This document shows positions 7,808 through 14,868 of a stretch of DNA of 39,591 nt, one piece after another. A model generated the notes under the pieces. That model did no database searches and was not told the DNA's origin. It saw only the letters and a list, made by a program, of their open reading frames with translations. The DNA is from a virus: positions 1-39,591 of IMG/VR virus record IMGVR_UViG_3300032313_001750; one strand, 5' to 3'. Each line of letters starts with the position of its first letter. The first letter of the stretch is position 1. Made by a program: the position numbers and the translations under genes.

Positions 7808-8677
7808 ATGCCACCCATCAAGCACCCGCAGCTCATCGTGGGCCAGCCGTTCAGCGCCTACCAGGCAGCCCCCGGCCTGAACTGGAGCAAGCTCAAGCAC
7901 GCCGTGCGCAGCCCCCTGCACTACCGCGCCGCCCTCGCCGGCGAGCTCCGCGACAGCAGCGTTGGCCCCGAATACAGCGCCATGCACGCGGCGATCCTTG
8001 AGCCCAGCACCTTCAGCACCGCCTATGGCGTGTGGCAGGGCCGCCGCGCCGGCGCCGACTTCGAGGCCGCGCAAGCCGCCGACCCCCGGCGCGTGTGGCT
8101 GTCCCAAGGCGAGGCCGAGCTGGTCGCCGCCGTCCGCGACGCCGTGCACGCCCACCCGGTCGCGGGCCCGCTGGTCCGGGGCGTGGGGGCTGCCCGCGCC
8201 CTGCCTGAGCTCAGCATGTACTGGAGCGAGAACGGCAGGCGCATGAAAGGCCGCGCCGACCTCGTGCTGCTGAAAGACGACGAAGTCGTGCTGATCGACC
8301 TCAAGGCCGTCCCGTCGATCCGCCCCCGCCAGATCGCCGCCGAGGTCACCCGCCGCCTGTACCACGCCCAAGAGGCCCACTACGCCGCCGGCCTCGCCGC
8401 CTGCCTCGGGGCGCTGGGGGTCCACCGCCCCATCCGCGGGCTGATCCTCGCCTACGAAACGCGCCCCTGCCCCGACGTGGCCGTCTACGACCTGGGGACA
8501 GCCGACGCGGACGGCCCGCTGTGGGTCGGCGCCGAGGTGCGGGGCGAGGCTCTGGCCGCCGTCGAGGCTGCCGAGGCCTCTGGGGCGTGGCCCGGGCAGG
8601 TGCCCGAGCTTGCTCAGCTTCACCTGCCCTCTTGGGCCTACGACGAAGCCGACGACGAGTCGGCCGGGGAGGCGTGA
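7808..8677 (+). CDS. PDDEXK-like exonuclease (RecE/DUF3799-type)
   Basis: This 289-residue protein has the layout of the PDDEXK-like phage nucleases grouped with RecE C-terminal domains. The N-terminal FSAYQAAPGLNWSKLKHAVRS segment matches the family's characteristic YxxxxGLSxSxLK start. The catalytic core is MKGRADLVLLKDDEVVLIDLKA, giving the D-x(n)-D-x-K motif, followed by a helix with RRLYHAQEAHYAAGLAACLG containing the usual QxxxY. ATG at 7808 is chosen; a GTG six bases earlier would overlap the previous stop as GTGA. The stop shares one base with the next ATG (TGATG). Likely role: 5'-to-3' exonuclease generating single strands for annealing-type recombination. No RecT/Erf annealing protein is recognisable next to it, unless the following gene supplies one. 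Confidence 0.87.
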   Translation: MPPIKHPQLIVGQPFSAYQAAPGLNWSKLKHAVRSPLHYRAALAGELRDSSVGPEYSAMHAAILEPSTFSTAYGVWQGRRAGADFEAAQAADPRRVWLSQGEAELVAAVRDAVHAHPVAGPLVRGVGAARALPELSMYWSENGRRMKGRADLVLLKDDEVVLIDLKAVPSIRPRQIAAEVTRRLYHAQEAHYAAGLAACLGALGVHRPIRGLILAYETRPCPDVAVYDLGTADADGPLWVGAEVRGEALAAVEAAEASGAWPGQVPELAQLHLPSWAYDEADDESAGEA

Positions 8678-9330
8678 TGCCTGACTACCGCGAGTTTTTT
8701 GCCGGCAAGTACCTGACCGGCCCAGAGTGCAGGGGCTGCCCCACGTTCAAGATCGCCCGCGTTGTCCGCGAAGAGGTTGAGGACCCCGAGAAGCCCAAGC
8801 AGTTTCGCCCGAAGCTGGTGATCCACGGTCTGCGGGTCGACGGCAAGGAGCGCCCGTGGATCCTGTGCAAAACCTCGGCGATCCTGTTGGCCGCGATGTT
8901 CGGCGACGACACCGCCGACTGGGTTGGCCGGGAGGTCACCCTTGAGTTTGACGAGAGCGTGACCGTCGACGGAAAGAAGGTCGGCGGCGTGCGGCCGGTC
9001 GGGAGTCCGGAGCTGCGCGACGAGCTGAAGGTCAGCGTGAAGCTGCCGCGCAAGAAGGCCAAGATCCACCCCCTGCGTCCCACCGACCCGGTCACCCTTA
9101 CCCTGGGCAGCCTCAACGCCACCGTCGAGGCGCTGGCCGCCGCCCTCGCAGCCCTCCCCACCCCCCGCACCATCCCGTCTGACCGCGAGGGCCGCTGGAA
9201 GCTTGCCCGGGCGCTCAGCGACGACTGGAGCGGCATCGCGACAAAGATCAGGGGGTCAGCCCAGGCCCCCACCCCTGACCAGACCACCGACCACCACGAA
9301 GAGCCCGGCGACACCGCCGGCGAGGAGTAG
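8677..9330 (+). CDS. Conserved phage protein, nuclease-associated, 217 aa
   Basis: The sequence has a recognisable phage pattern: YREFFAGKYLTGPE at the start, KLVIHGLRVDGKERPWILCKTSAILLA in the middle, then GDDTADWVGREVTLEFDESV and GKKVGGVRPVGSPE. This resembles a family of beta-rich proteins often encoded beside phage exonucleases and recombinases, but I cannot name it. The C-terminal 60 residues are helical and then acidic and disordered. The ATG at 8677 shares one base with the exonuclease stop, so the two are coupled. The pattern of alternating strands with basic loops could suit single-strand DNA binding; that is a guess. Confidence 0.82.
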   Translation: MPDYREFFAGKYLTGPECRGCPTFKIARVVREEVEDPEKPKQFRPKLVIHGLRVDGKERPWILCKTSAILLAAMFGDDTADWVGREVTLEFDESVTVDGKKVGGVRPVGSPELRDELKVSVKLPRKKAKIHPLRPTDPVTLTLGSLNATVEALAAALAALPTPRTIPSDREGRWKLARALSDDWSGIATKIRGSAQAPTPDQTTDHHEEPGDTAGEE

Positions 9331-9333
9331 CCC

Positions 9334-9909
9334 ATGTCTGACTTCACGAGCGCCACCGCGCGCGCCTACCCCAAATCGACCCTGGAGCACATCCTCCGCG
9401 AGAGCGAAGACCGCGTGCTGCGCGCCAAGGCCGACGCCTTTGACGACCTGCGCGCCGGCGTCCGGTGGCTGCTCGAGGTGATGGGCCCCAACGGCCTGCG
9501 CGACATCAGCCACGACGCCCCCGAGCCCGTCAAGGTCAAGGCCGACGGCGCCGAGCCGCACCCTGTGCAGGCCCCGGCGACTGAGCCCACCCCCGACGCC
9601 GACCCCTTCGCCACCGCCGCCCCCGTCGAGCAGCAGGGCCAGCCCCAGCCCCGCCGCGGCGGCCGCCGCTCCCGCCGCACGGAAGAGGGCCAGCCCCAGG
9701 TCCAGGATGCGCAGCCCGTCGCCGAGCCGGCCCCCGAGGAGGGCCAGCCGCTGACCGCCGAGGCCCTGGGGCTGACCCCCGAGCCCGCGCTGCAGCCCGC
9801 CGCCCAGCCCCTCCCCCTGCCTGTGGTCGAGGCCCCCGACGTCTCGGCGGCCCCCACGTCCGCCGACGACGTGTACGGCACCGAGCCGGCCGAAGACCCC
9901 TTCGCCTAA
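9334..9909 (+). CDS. Low-complexity protein with helical N-terminus, 191 aa
   Basis: Residues 1-55 are helical and charged (STLEHILRESEDRVLRAKAD, LRAGVRWLLEVMG). Residues 60-191 are disordered and rich in Pro, Gln, Ala and Glu, with one basic patch RRGGRRSRR and three copies of a GQPQ/GQPL unit encoded by GGCCAGCC words. The protein ends in acidic TEPAEDPFA, loosely like the acidic, Pro-Phe tip of single-strand-binding proteins, but with an extra alanine. It follows its neighbour by three bases after CGAGGAG. It may be a tether or interaction hub in the recombination block; no enzymatic motif is present. Confidence 0.75.
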   Translation: MSDFTSATARAYPKSTLEHILRESEDRVLRAKADAFDDLRAGVRWLLEVMGPNGLRDISHDAPEPVKVKADGAEPHPVQAPATEPTPDADPFATAAPVEQQGQPQPRRGGRRSRRTEEGQPQVQDAQPVAEPAPEEGQPLTAEALGLTPEPALQPAAQPLPLPVVEAPDVSAAPTSADDVYGTEPAEDPFA

Positions 9910-9923
9910 GCCGCCCGCCGACG

Positions 9924-9951
9924 TTGCCACAGCGCAGCGTCGTGATACACT
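9924..9951 (+). promoter_or_regulatory. Promoter, TTGCCA-N16-TACACT
   Basis: A -35-like TTGCCA at 9924-9929 is separated by 16 bases from TACACT at 9946-9951. It lies in a gap after a stop codon and 70 bases ahead of a small ORF. The flanking bases GACGTTGCCA are repeated exactly at the 13346 promoter, and a third relative, TTGCCG-N17-TACGAT, precedes the capsid gene. Recurrence in gene gaps is the main support. Confidence 0.68.
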
Positions 9952-9978
9952 GACTGCGCCCCGGCGCTCACACCATCA

Positions 9979-10002
9979 GCCCGCCGACCGGGGACGGCGG
10001 GC
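9979..10002 (+). other. Leader hairpin of the 38-aa peptide gene
   Basis: GCCCGCCG at 9979-9986 can pair with CGGCGGGC at 9995-10002 around an 8-base loop. It lies between the promoter and the ribosome binding site of the small ORF at 10023, so it should form in the 5' untranslated region and could influence stability or translation. Confidence 0.5.
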
Positions 10003-10022
10003 GCACCCTCGGAGACCTGCCC

Positions 10023-10139
10023 ATGCTCTGCGCGCTGCAAGCCCTCGCCTTCGCCGTCATCACCGTCCTGACCACCCTCGCCGGCGCCGAGCCGGTCCAG
10101 AAGCCCGACGACGAAGAGTGCAACGGCGGTTGGATGTAG
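10023..10139 (+). CDS. Small membrane peptide, 38 aa
   Basis: This short ORF starts with ATG seven bases after GGAGA and sits directly downstream of the 9924 promoter and its leader hairpin. The product starts MLCALQALAFAVITVLTTLAGA, a single hydrophobic segment of about 20 residues that could be a membrane anchor or signal peptide. It ends in the polar acidic tail EPVQKPDDEECNGGWM. It is followed by a hairpin at 10173, giving a self-contained unit. Tiny membrane peptides of phages often act in superinfection exclusion, lysis control or host inhibition, but nothing here selects among these. Conservation in related phages would be the decisive test. Confidence 0.62.
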   Translation: MLCALQALAFAVITVLTTLAGAEPVQKPDDEECNGGWM

Positions 10140-10172
10140 GGCTGTCCCTCGGCCGGCCCTGGCCTGTCCTTC

Positions 10173-10195
10173 GCACCCCGAGGCGCCCGGGGTGC
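10173..10195 (+). terminator. Hairpin after the 38-aa peptide gene
   Basis: GCACCCCG at 10173-10180 pairs with CGGGGTGC at 10188-10195 around a 7-base loop. It closes the small transcription unit. There is no U-rich tract, so termination may be partial or Rho-assisted, or the hairpin may protect the RNA 3' end. Confidence 0.5.
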
Positions 10196-10204
10196 GCACT
10201 TGTC

Positions 10205-10228
10205 CAAGACCTGCCACGGAGCCGACCA
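10205..10228 (+). repeat. 24-bp leader repeat, copy 1
   Basis: These 24 bases, beginning CAAGACCTGCCACGG and ending in GGAGCCGACCA, recur exactly at 10530-10553. Both copies lie immediately upstream of, or run into, a start codon, and contain the GGAG ribosome binding site. The identity extends well beyond a ribosome binding site, suggesting a duplicated leader or a shared regulatory target. Confidence 0.85.
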
Positions 10229-10229
10229 C

Positions 10230-10511
10230 ATGCCCGCCGCTGACGACTTCTTCCGCTACAACCTGCCCATCCAAGTCATGACGGACGACGACGGGGAAAC
10301 CCTCGTGCTCCTGTACCTGCCGCGGAAGGAGATGCTCAACGGATGGGCCGCTCTGGACGAGGTGCTCCCCGAAGGCATGACCCGCGCTGAGTTCTTCGAG
10401 CGGGCGGCCACCATCTACGAGAACCTCGCGAAGCTCATGCGCCACGCGGCGACGGAGCCCAAGGCGTTCATCTACTACCCGAACGCCGAGCCGCAGATTT
10501 GCGGCGACTGA
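10230..10511 (+). CDS. Hypothetical protein, 93 aa
   Basis: This is an unrecognised 93-residue acidic protein. ATG at 10230 follows the repeated GGAGCCGACCA leader, which decides the start. The sequence reads as a beta-alpha mix: FFRYNLPIQVMTDDDGETLVLLYLPR looks like two or three strands, followed by helices AEFFERAATIYENLAKLMRHAAT and a last strand KAFIYYPNAEP. This compact, evenly hydrophobic composition suggests a real globular protein. It lies between the small peptide unit and the Rad50-like ATPase. Confidence 0.8.
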   Translation: MPAADDFFRYNLPIQVMTDDDGETLVLLYLPRKEMLNGWAALDEVLPEGMTRAEFFERAATIYENLAKLMRHAATEPKAFIYYPNAEPQICGD

Positions 10512-10529
10512 CCTACATCCGCACCGCTT

Positions 10530-10553
10530 CAAGACCTGCCACGGAGCCGACCA
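10530..10553 (+). repeat. 24-bp leader repeat, copy 2
   Basis: This is the exact second copy of the 10205-10228 leader. Its last base is the A of the ATG of the Rad50-like ATPase gene. Confidence 0.85.
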
Positions 10554-12682
10554 TGCCCCGCCTCACCACCCTCCACATCACCGGCATCGGCCCCCACGCC
10601 GCGCCCCTCCCGCTGGCTCTGCCCGCAGCCCCCGTCGTCGAGCTCGCCGGCCCCTCGCAGGCGGGCAAGTCCACCACGCTGCTCGCCCTCTGCCTCTTAC
10701 TGACCGGGCAGGCCCCGGACGGGTCGGCCTTCCCCGTCGAACTCTTGAACGACCAAGGGGACAGCCCCGAGGCCAAAATCTCTGCCGTCCTCGCCGACGG
10801 GTCAGCCCTCGCCCGCACGATGACGATGAGCCGCAGCTCGACGTGGAAGACCGCCTCGCCCCCGCAAGTGCCCGGCGACCCCAAGAGCCGCATCATGACC
10901 ACCCTGCAGTCGCAGGCAGCGTGGCAGGCCGCCCTCGGCCTCGACGCTGACCTCACCCGCGCCATCCTCTGCCCCGGCGAGGCGCTGGCCCTGACTCGGC
11001 AGGCCCGCGGCCGGCCGCTGCGGGACCTGCTGCTCTCCGTCCTACCCCCCGTCGACGTGCGCGCCATCGTCGCCGAGTGGGTCGGCGGGTTGGCCGATGA
11101 CGAGGCCCACGTCGAGGAGGATGTGGGCAAGGGCAAGGCCAAGACCCCCGGCGCCCGCAGCCGGTTGACCGCCGCAAACAAGGCCGCCGCCGAGGCCGCG
11201 GGCGCGTCCGCCGAGGCCTCGAACGCGCTGGACGCCACCCGCGCCGCACGCCCCACCGAAGGGCCAGCCGCTGACCTCGACGCGCTCAAGGTCAAGGCTG
11301 ACGCCGCGGCTGCGTGGCTGGCCCAGGCCGACGCCTACCAGGCGGCCTACGACTCCCACGAGCGGCTGGCCCTCCGCCATGAAGGCCTGCAGCGCGCCCA
11401 CGACGAAGCGCAGGCCCGGGCCGCAGCTTGGGACAGCCGCGCCGCCGAGGTCAGCATCCCCGACCACCCGGGCGAGATGCCGTCCGCCTCTGCGCAGGCT
11501 GGTGAGCGGGTGCGCAGGCAGGGTGTGCTCGAGGCCGCCGAGACCAGCTTGAAGGAGGCGCAGGCCCGCTTCTGGGAGGCCGCCCGCTGGTCCGACCCGA
11601 TGGTCTCCCAGCGCCGCGCCAGCCTCACGCTCGCCGTCGAGGCCGCCGACCGCGCCACCGCCGGGCCCACCGATGGGGACTGCCCGACGTGCGGCCAGCG
11701 GGTGTCGGCCGAGCACGCCGAGGCCCACCAAGCCCGCGCCCGCGATGCCGTGGAGGGCGCGCGGGCTGCCCTCGAGCGCGCCACCCGGGAGGAAGAGCTC
11801 GAGCGCTCGCAGCGCACCGCCCGCGCCGAGGCTGTCGTCACGGAGCGGCAGACCCTGCTCGACACGGCGCGGGCGGCCCTTGCCCAAGCCGACGCGGACC
11901 TCGAGGCCGCCAAGGCTGCGCAGGCCCAGCATCAGCAGCTCATCAACGCCCGCGCCGCCGCTCTCAAGACGCAGGCAGCCCTCGGCCCGCGCCCCGTCGT
12001 CCCGCCCGCCCCCGAGCCCGTCCCACCCCTGGGGCTGACCCCGCCCGCCCACTGGGGCGACGACCACGGCGCCGCCACCCGGGCCCGCGCCCAGGCCACC
12101 CTGGCCGCCTACACGGCCGCTCAGTCGGCCCAAGGTGGGTCAGCCCTCGCCGCATGGGAGGCGCAGGTCGCGGCGGCTGAGCAGCGTCTGGCGGCCGCCC
12201 AGACCCGCTCCATCGCCACCCAGGCCGCGGCCGCCCGTGCCGAGCGCGTGCTCGACGCCGTGCGCCGGGCCCCGACCGAAGCTGCGGCCCGGTCCTCGGC
12301 TGCCCTTGCCCATGCGCTGCCCCCGTCGTCCGGCGTCTCGATCCGCTGGGGATCTGCCGAAGAGGGCGGCGCCGAGGTCGAGGTCTTGATCGACGGCCGC
12401 CCGTGGTGGTGCGCCAGCTCCGGCCGCCAGGTCGTCGCCGACCTCGAGCTCCGGCTGGCCCTGCGCCGCCTCGCCGTCGCCCGCACGGCTGGGGCCAGCC
12501 TGCGCTCGGGCGCGCTCCTGACCTACGCGGACGTCCCCGTCGTTGTGGACCGCGCGCAGGACTGGTCCGGCGCTTGGCCCGCCCTCCGCCCCGGCGAGGG
12601 CTCCGTGCTCCTCATCCGCACCACCACCCACACCACCCCGGGGCCGGCGATCCGCGTCTCGGCTGTCACCCCCAGGAGCTGA
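10553..12682 (+). CDS. SbcC/Rad50-like ATPase with zinc hook
   Basis: This 709-residue SMC-type ATPase begins with HITGIGPHAAPLPL, as in SbcC/Rad50 and phage gp46 homologues. The Walker A motif is GPSQAGKST (33-41, K39). Residues 200-600 are Ala/Glu/Arg-rich coiled coil interrupted at residues 377-380 by CPTC, the zinc-hook motif, close to the chain midpoint. The C-terminal lobe has SSGRQVVADLELRLALRRLA in the signature-motif position and VPVVVDRAQDWSG in the Walker B position, the latter lacking a clear DE pair. Start ATG at 10553 follows GGAGCCGACC. Such ATPases normally pair with an Mre11/SbcD nuclease, and I see none in the window. Likely role: DNA end processing, possibly with the PDDEXK nuclease at 7808. 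Confidence 0.88.
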   Translation: MPRLTTLHITGIGPHAAPLPLALPAAPVVELAGPSQAGKSTTLLALCLLLTGQAPDGSAFPVELLNDQGDSPEAKISAVLADGSALARTMTMSRSSTWKTASPPQVPGDPKSRIMTTLQSQAAWQAALGLDADLTRAILCPGEALALTRQARGRPLRDLLLSVLPPVDVRAIVAEWVGGLADDEAHVEEDVGKGKAKTPGARSRLTAANKAAAEAAGASAEASNALDATRAARPTEGPAADLDALKVKADAAAAWLAQADAYQAAYDSHERLALRHEGLQRAHDEAQARAAAWDSRAAEVSIPDHPGEMPSASAQAGERVRRQGVLEAAETSLKEAQARFWEAARWSDPMVSQRRASLTLAVEAADRATAGPTDGDCPTCGQRVSAEHAEAHQARARDAVEGARAALERATREEELERSQRTARAEAVVTERQTLLDTARAALAQADADLEAAKAAQAQHQQLINARAAALKTQAALGPRPVVPPAPEPVPPLGLTPPAHWGDDHGAATRARAQATLAAYTAAQSAQGGSALAAWEAQVAAAEQRLAAAQTRSIATQAAAARAERVLDAVRRAPTEAAARSSAALAHALPPSSGVSIRWGSAEEGGAEVEVLIDGRPWWCASSGRQVVADLELRLALRRLAVARTAGASLRSGALLTYADVPVVVDRAQDWSGAWPALRPGEGSVLLIRTTTHTTPGPAIRVSAVTPRS

Positions 12683-12684
12683 CC

Positions 12685-12921
12685 ATGCCAATCGCCACCG
12701 ACAACACGCCCATCATCCCCGTCCGCCCCGCCTACATCACCAACCGCATCGAAGCGCTGCAGGCCACCCACGGCCACGCCACCGCCACCGCCACCCGCGA
12801 AGTCCTCGACGTGCTCGACATCATTTGGCTGGACCTGCAGAGCATCACCGGCCGCGAGCCCAGCGACGCCCTCGTGACCGCCGCGCTCGGCGCCGTCCTG
12901 CAGCTGCGGCGGGAGGTCTGA
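12685..12921 (+). CDS. Hypothetical small protein, 78 aa
   Basis: This is an unrecognised 78-residue protein whose ATG lies two bases after the ATPase stop, with CAGGAGCTGACC as ribosome binding site. After a short extended N-terminus it is helical: YITNRIEALQATHGH, then TREVLDVLDIIWLDLQSITG, and ALVTAALGAVLQLRREV. The all-helical pattern with a buried Trp suggests a small dimerising protein. It is coupled to the ATPase gene and may assist it. Confidence 0.78.
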   Translation: MPIATDNTPIIPVRPAYITNRIEALQATHGHATATATREVLDVLDIIWLDLQSITGREPSDALVTAALGAVLQLRREV

Positions 12922-12925
12922 CCCC

Positions 12926-13327
12926 ATGTCGACCACCCACCGCGTCCTCGTCCATCTCACCCTCTCCGAGTCCGCGGCCGCCACACTGGCCGCCCACCCC
13001 GACCCCGCCGCCGAGGCCGTCCGCCTGCTGGGGCTGCCCCCGACCCCGCGCACGCCGCACTCGCGGCAGGTCGGCTGCGGGCTCGCAAACCCGGGCCGCC
13101 CGCGGTTGCCCCTGCGGCTGCCCCCGGCCGACGCGCGGGACCTGCCCGAGCTGCCGGGCCCGATCGTCTCCGCGCTGCTGGACGGCACAGGGACAGCCCC
13201 GATTGCGGTCCCGGCCGAGCTGCTGCAGCGGGTGCGGGCGCTGCAGCCGGGGCCGATTGAGGCGGTGGTCATTGCGATGCTGCGCGCTGAGGTGAGCCGT
13301 CTTGAGGCGGTTCTCGGCGAAGTTTGA
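12926..13327 (+). CDS. Hypothetical protein, 133 aa
   Basis: This is an unrecognised protein in the same transcription unit as the preceding gene, four bases downstream. It begins with a strand and helix (HRVLVHLTLSESAAATLAAHP), has a Pro/Arg-rich middle (residues 38-72), and ends in a helix with AELLQRVRALQPGPIEAVVIAMLRAEVSRLEAVLGEV. There are no catalytic or metal-binding motifs. Confidence 0.75.
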   Translation: MSTTHRVLVHLTLSESAAATLAAHPDPAAEAVRLLGLPPTPRTPHSRQVGCGLANPGRPRLPLRLPPADARDLPELPGPIVSALLDGTGTAPIAVPAELLQRVRALQPGPIEAVVIAMLRAEVSRLEAVLGEV

Positions 13328-13345
13328 GAAAGTTGCGCGTGGACG

Positions 13346-13374
13346 TTGCCAGCAGACACGACGTGCGATAGGCT
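13346..13374 (+). promoter_or_regulatory. Promoter, TTGCCA-N17-TAGGCT
   Basis: TTGCCA at 13346-13351 and TAGGCT at 13369-13374 are 17 bases apart in the gap before a small ORF. The surrounding GACGTTGCCA matches the 9924 promoter exactly, and both are followed by a GC-rich leader hairpin and a GGAG ribosome binding site, so the two units look like relatives. Confidence 0.7.
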
Positions 13375-13382
13375 TTGGGGGC

Positions 13383-13400
13383 CGGGGCGCTGGAGCCCCG
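13383..13400 (+). other. Leader hairpin of the 69-aa gene
   Basis: CGGGGC at 13383-13388 can pair with GCCCCG at 13395-13400 around a 6-base loop, just downstream of the promoter at 13346 and 22 bases ahead of the start codon. It occupies the same place as the hairpin in the 9924 unit. Confidence 0.45.
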
Positions 13401-13421
13401 AGCCCACAACCGGAGCCGACC

Positions 13422-13631
13422 ATGCACGCCAAGACCCCGACCCTCGCCGCCATCAACGCCTACGCCGTCAGCCGCTACGGGCACGACGTGCTGACCGTTG
13501 ACCAGACCTGCGCGATGTGGATCGCCGAGCACTTCGGCACCTTCGCCGCGTGGAAGCGCATCGCCAACGCGCGCGCCAAGGCCGGCCTCGGGATGACCTT
13601 CCCCACGTTCAAGAGCGCCTGCTGGGCCTGA
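13422..13631 (+). CDS. Hypothetical small protein, 69 aa
   Basis: This is an unrecognised 69-residue protein. ATG at 13422 follows CGGAGCCGACC, the recurrent leader of this genome, and the gene has its own promoter. The sequence is compact and helical with aromatic residues: AAINAYAVSRYGHDVLTVDQ, AMWIAEHFGTFAAWKRIANAR and FPTFKSACWA. It could fold as a small helical bundle, perhaps DNA-binding through the basic WKRIANARAKAG helix. Having a dedicated promoter and terminator suggests early, high expression. Confidence 0.78.
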   Translation: MHAKTPTLAAINAYAVSRYGHDVLTVDQTCAMWIAEHFGTFAAWKRIANARAKAGLGMTFPTFKSACWA

Positions 13632-13644
13632 GCCTCCCCGGCCA

Positions 13645-13665
13645 CGGGGCCGCCGCAAGGCCCCG
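13645..13665 (+). terminator. Hairpin terminator-like structure after the 69-aa gene
   Basis: CGGGGCC at 13645-13651 pairs with GGCCCCG at 13659-13665 around the 7-base loop GCCGCAA. It lies 14 bases beyond the stop codon and ends the second small unit. No T-run follows, so its termination strength is uncertain. Confidence 0.5.
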
Positions 13666-13743
13666 GCACCGCCGCGCACACCGCGCGCCGGCCCGCCCGC
13701 TGCCGATGCGGGATGCCCCTGGGGATGGGGCGTGGAGACGACC

Positions 13744-13962
13744 ATGACCGCCCGCAAGCTGACCGTTCGCCGCACCGTGCGCCGCGGAGGCCAAGGCGCC
13801 GCCGTCGCCCGCGGCTACGCGTGGACCCTGACCCTGCGCGCTGCGCGGGAGGCGTCCGTGATGGCGTTTCTGGCCGATCGGTGCCAACTACACAAGGCCT
13901 TCCGGACATACGACATCGTCGCGGCCGGCTTCCTCGCCGCCTGCGCAGGATGGGCGGCATGA
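13744..13962 (+). CDS. Hypothetical small protein, 72 aa
   Basis: This is an unrecognised basic 72-residue protein. ATG at 13744 lies after GGAGACGACC, similar to the genome's usual leader; an in-frame GTG at 13732 is possible. The first 30 residues are strongly basic (KLTVRRTVRRGGQGAAVARG), then helices follow with REASVMAFLADRCQLHKAF and a small-residue hydrophobic end. The basic N-terminus would suit nucleic-acid binding. The stop overlaps the next ATG (ATGA), opening a run of seven overlapping genes. Confidence 0.7.
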   Translation: MTARKLTVRRTVRRGGQGAAVARGYAWTLTLRAAREASVMAFLADRCQLHKAFRTYDIVAAGFLAACAGWAA

Positions 13963-14165
13963 ACCCCGACTGGCCCGCCCTCTGGGCCGCCGAGAACGCC
14001 GCACGCAAAGCCGCCGAGGCCCGCCTGCGCGCCCTGCACCACGTCCTGTGGCTGGCCCTCGCCGGCGTCCTCACCATCGCCGCCCTGTGCGGCGCCCTCA
14101 CCGCCGCCGAGGCCGCGTCGCACGCGGTGGCGCGGCACAACGTCAACCGACAGGAGCAGCCATGA
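13959..14165 (+). CDS. Small membrane protein, 68 aa
   Basis: This 68-residue protein starts at the ATGA overlap at 13959. An amphipathic, Ala/Arg-rich N-terminal helix (WPALWAAENAARKAAEARLR) is followed by one clear membrane-spanning segment, LHHVLWLALAGVLTIAALCG, and then a short polar C-terminus. It resembles small single-pass phage membrane proteins of unknown role. It lies far from the lysis genes and in the accessory cluster, so membrane-associated host modulation is as likely as lysis. Confidence 0.72.
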   Translation: MNPDWPALWAAENAARKAAEARLRALHHVLWLALAGVLTIAALCGALTAAEAASHAVARHNVNRQEQP

Positions 14166-14641
14166 CCACACCACCGACCATCGCAGACCTCGCCGACGAC
14201 ATCCGGGAGGGCCTGCGCAGTGGCATCTTCGACGGCGGCAGCGAACGCCGAGACCGAGACGACGCGCACGCTGCTCTGGACATCCTGCGCGCCCGCGCCG
14301 AGGCCGCCGAGGCCGCGCTGGTTCTCGCCTGCCCGCACTGCGGCCCGGAGCACTTCGCCGGGCCCGATGCCGACGGCACCTGCGCGATGTGCATGGGCAC
14401 CCTCATCCGCACCGACGCGGCCGGCGCCGTTCTCGCGCACGAGCTGTACAACGGGGCGCACGTCGCCGAGGCCGCGCTGGCCACCGCGCGGGCGGAGGGG
14501 GCGGCGGCTGAGCGGGCGGCGGTGGTGGAGTGGCTGCACAGTCAGGTCTCGCAGATCGCGAGCGCCGGCTACCTCGATCTCGCCTGGGCGGGCGTCGCCG
14601 TCGAGCACGGCGCCCACGTCCGCCCCGTGGAGGGCGCATGA
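14162..14641 (+). CDS. Zinc-ribbon protein, 159 aa
   Basis: The start is the ATGA overlap at 14162, preceded by ACAGGAGCAGCC. Residues 30-55 are helical, then a four-cysteine zinc ribbon follows: CPHC at 57-60 and CAMC at 74-77, separated by a 13-residue loop. The remainder is a helix-rich segment (VAEAALATARAEGAAAERAAVVEWLHSQ). The pattern of a helical arm flanking a treble-clef-like ribbon is common in phage proteins built from repeated Ala-rich helices. Function is unknown; nucleic-acid or protein binding is plausible. Confidence 0.8.
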   Translation: MTTPPTIADLADDIREGLRSGIFDGGSERRDRDDAHAALDILRARAEAAEAALVLACPHCGPEHFAGPDADGTCAMCMGTLIRTDAAGAVLAHELYNGAHVAEAALATARAEGAAAERAAVVEWLHSQVSQIASAGYLDLAWAGVAVEHGAHVRPVEGA

Positions 14642-14868
14642 CCGCCGACGGCCGCCTGCGCCTCTCCGACGACCCTGCACCAACCCCCGAGGCCGGCATG
14701 GTGGCGTGGCTCCGCGTGCCGCCCGAGCACCCCGCAGCCGAGCCGCCGCAGCGCACGGACCGGGCGTGGCGGCGGGCTTTGGCGCGCGCCGGCGGTGGGT
14801 ATGGCGCCGAGGTGCACGTCGGCGTGGTGATGAGCCGCCACCGTGGCGGCCCTTGGTGGAACCGATGA
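14638..14868 (+). CDS. Hypothetical small protein, 76 aa
   Basis: This is an unrecognised 76-residue protein joined to both neighbours by ATGA overlaps. The sequence includes DPAPTPEAGMVAWLRVPPEH, a basic helix RTDRAWRRALARAGG and a terminal strand-like GAEVHVGVVMSRHRGGPWW. There are no motifs to assign function. Confidence 0.68.
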   Translation: MTADGRLRLSDDPAPTPEAGMVAWLRVPPEHPAAEPPQRTDRAWRRALARAGGGYGAEVHVGVVMSRHRGGPWWNR

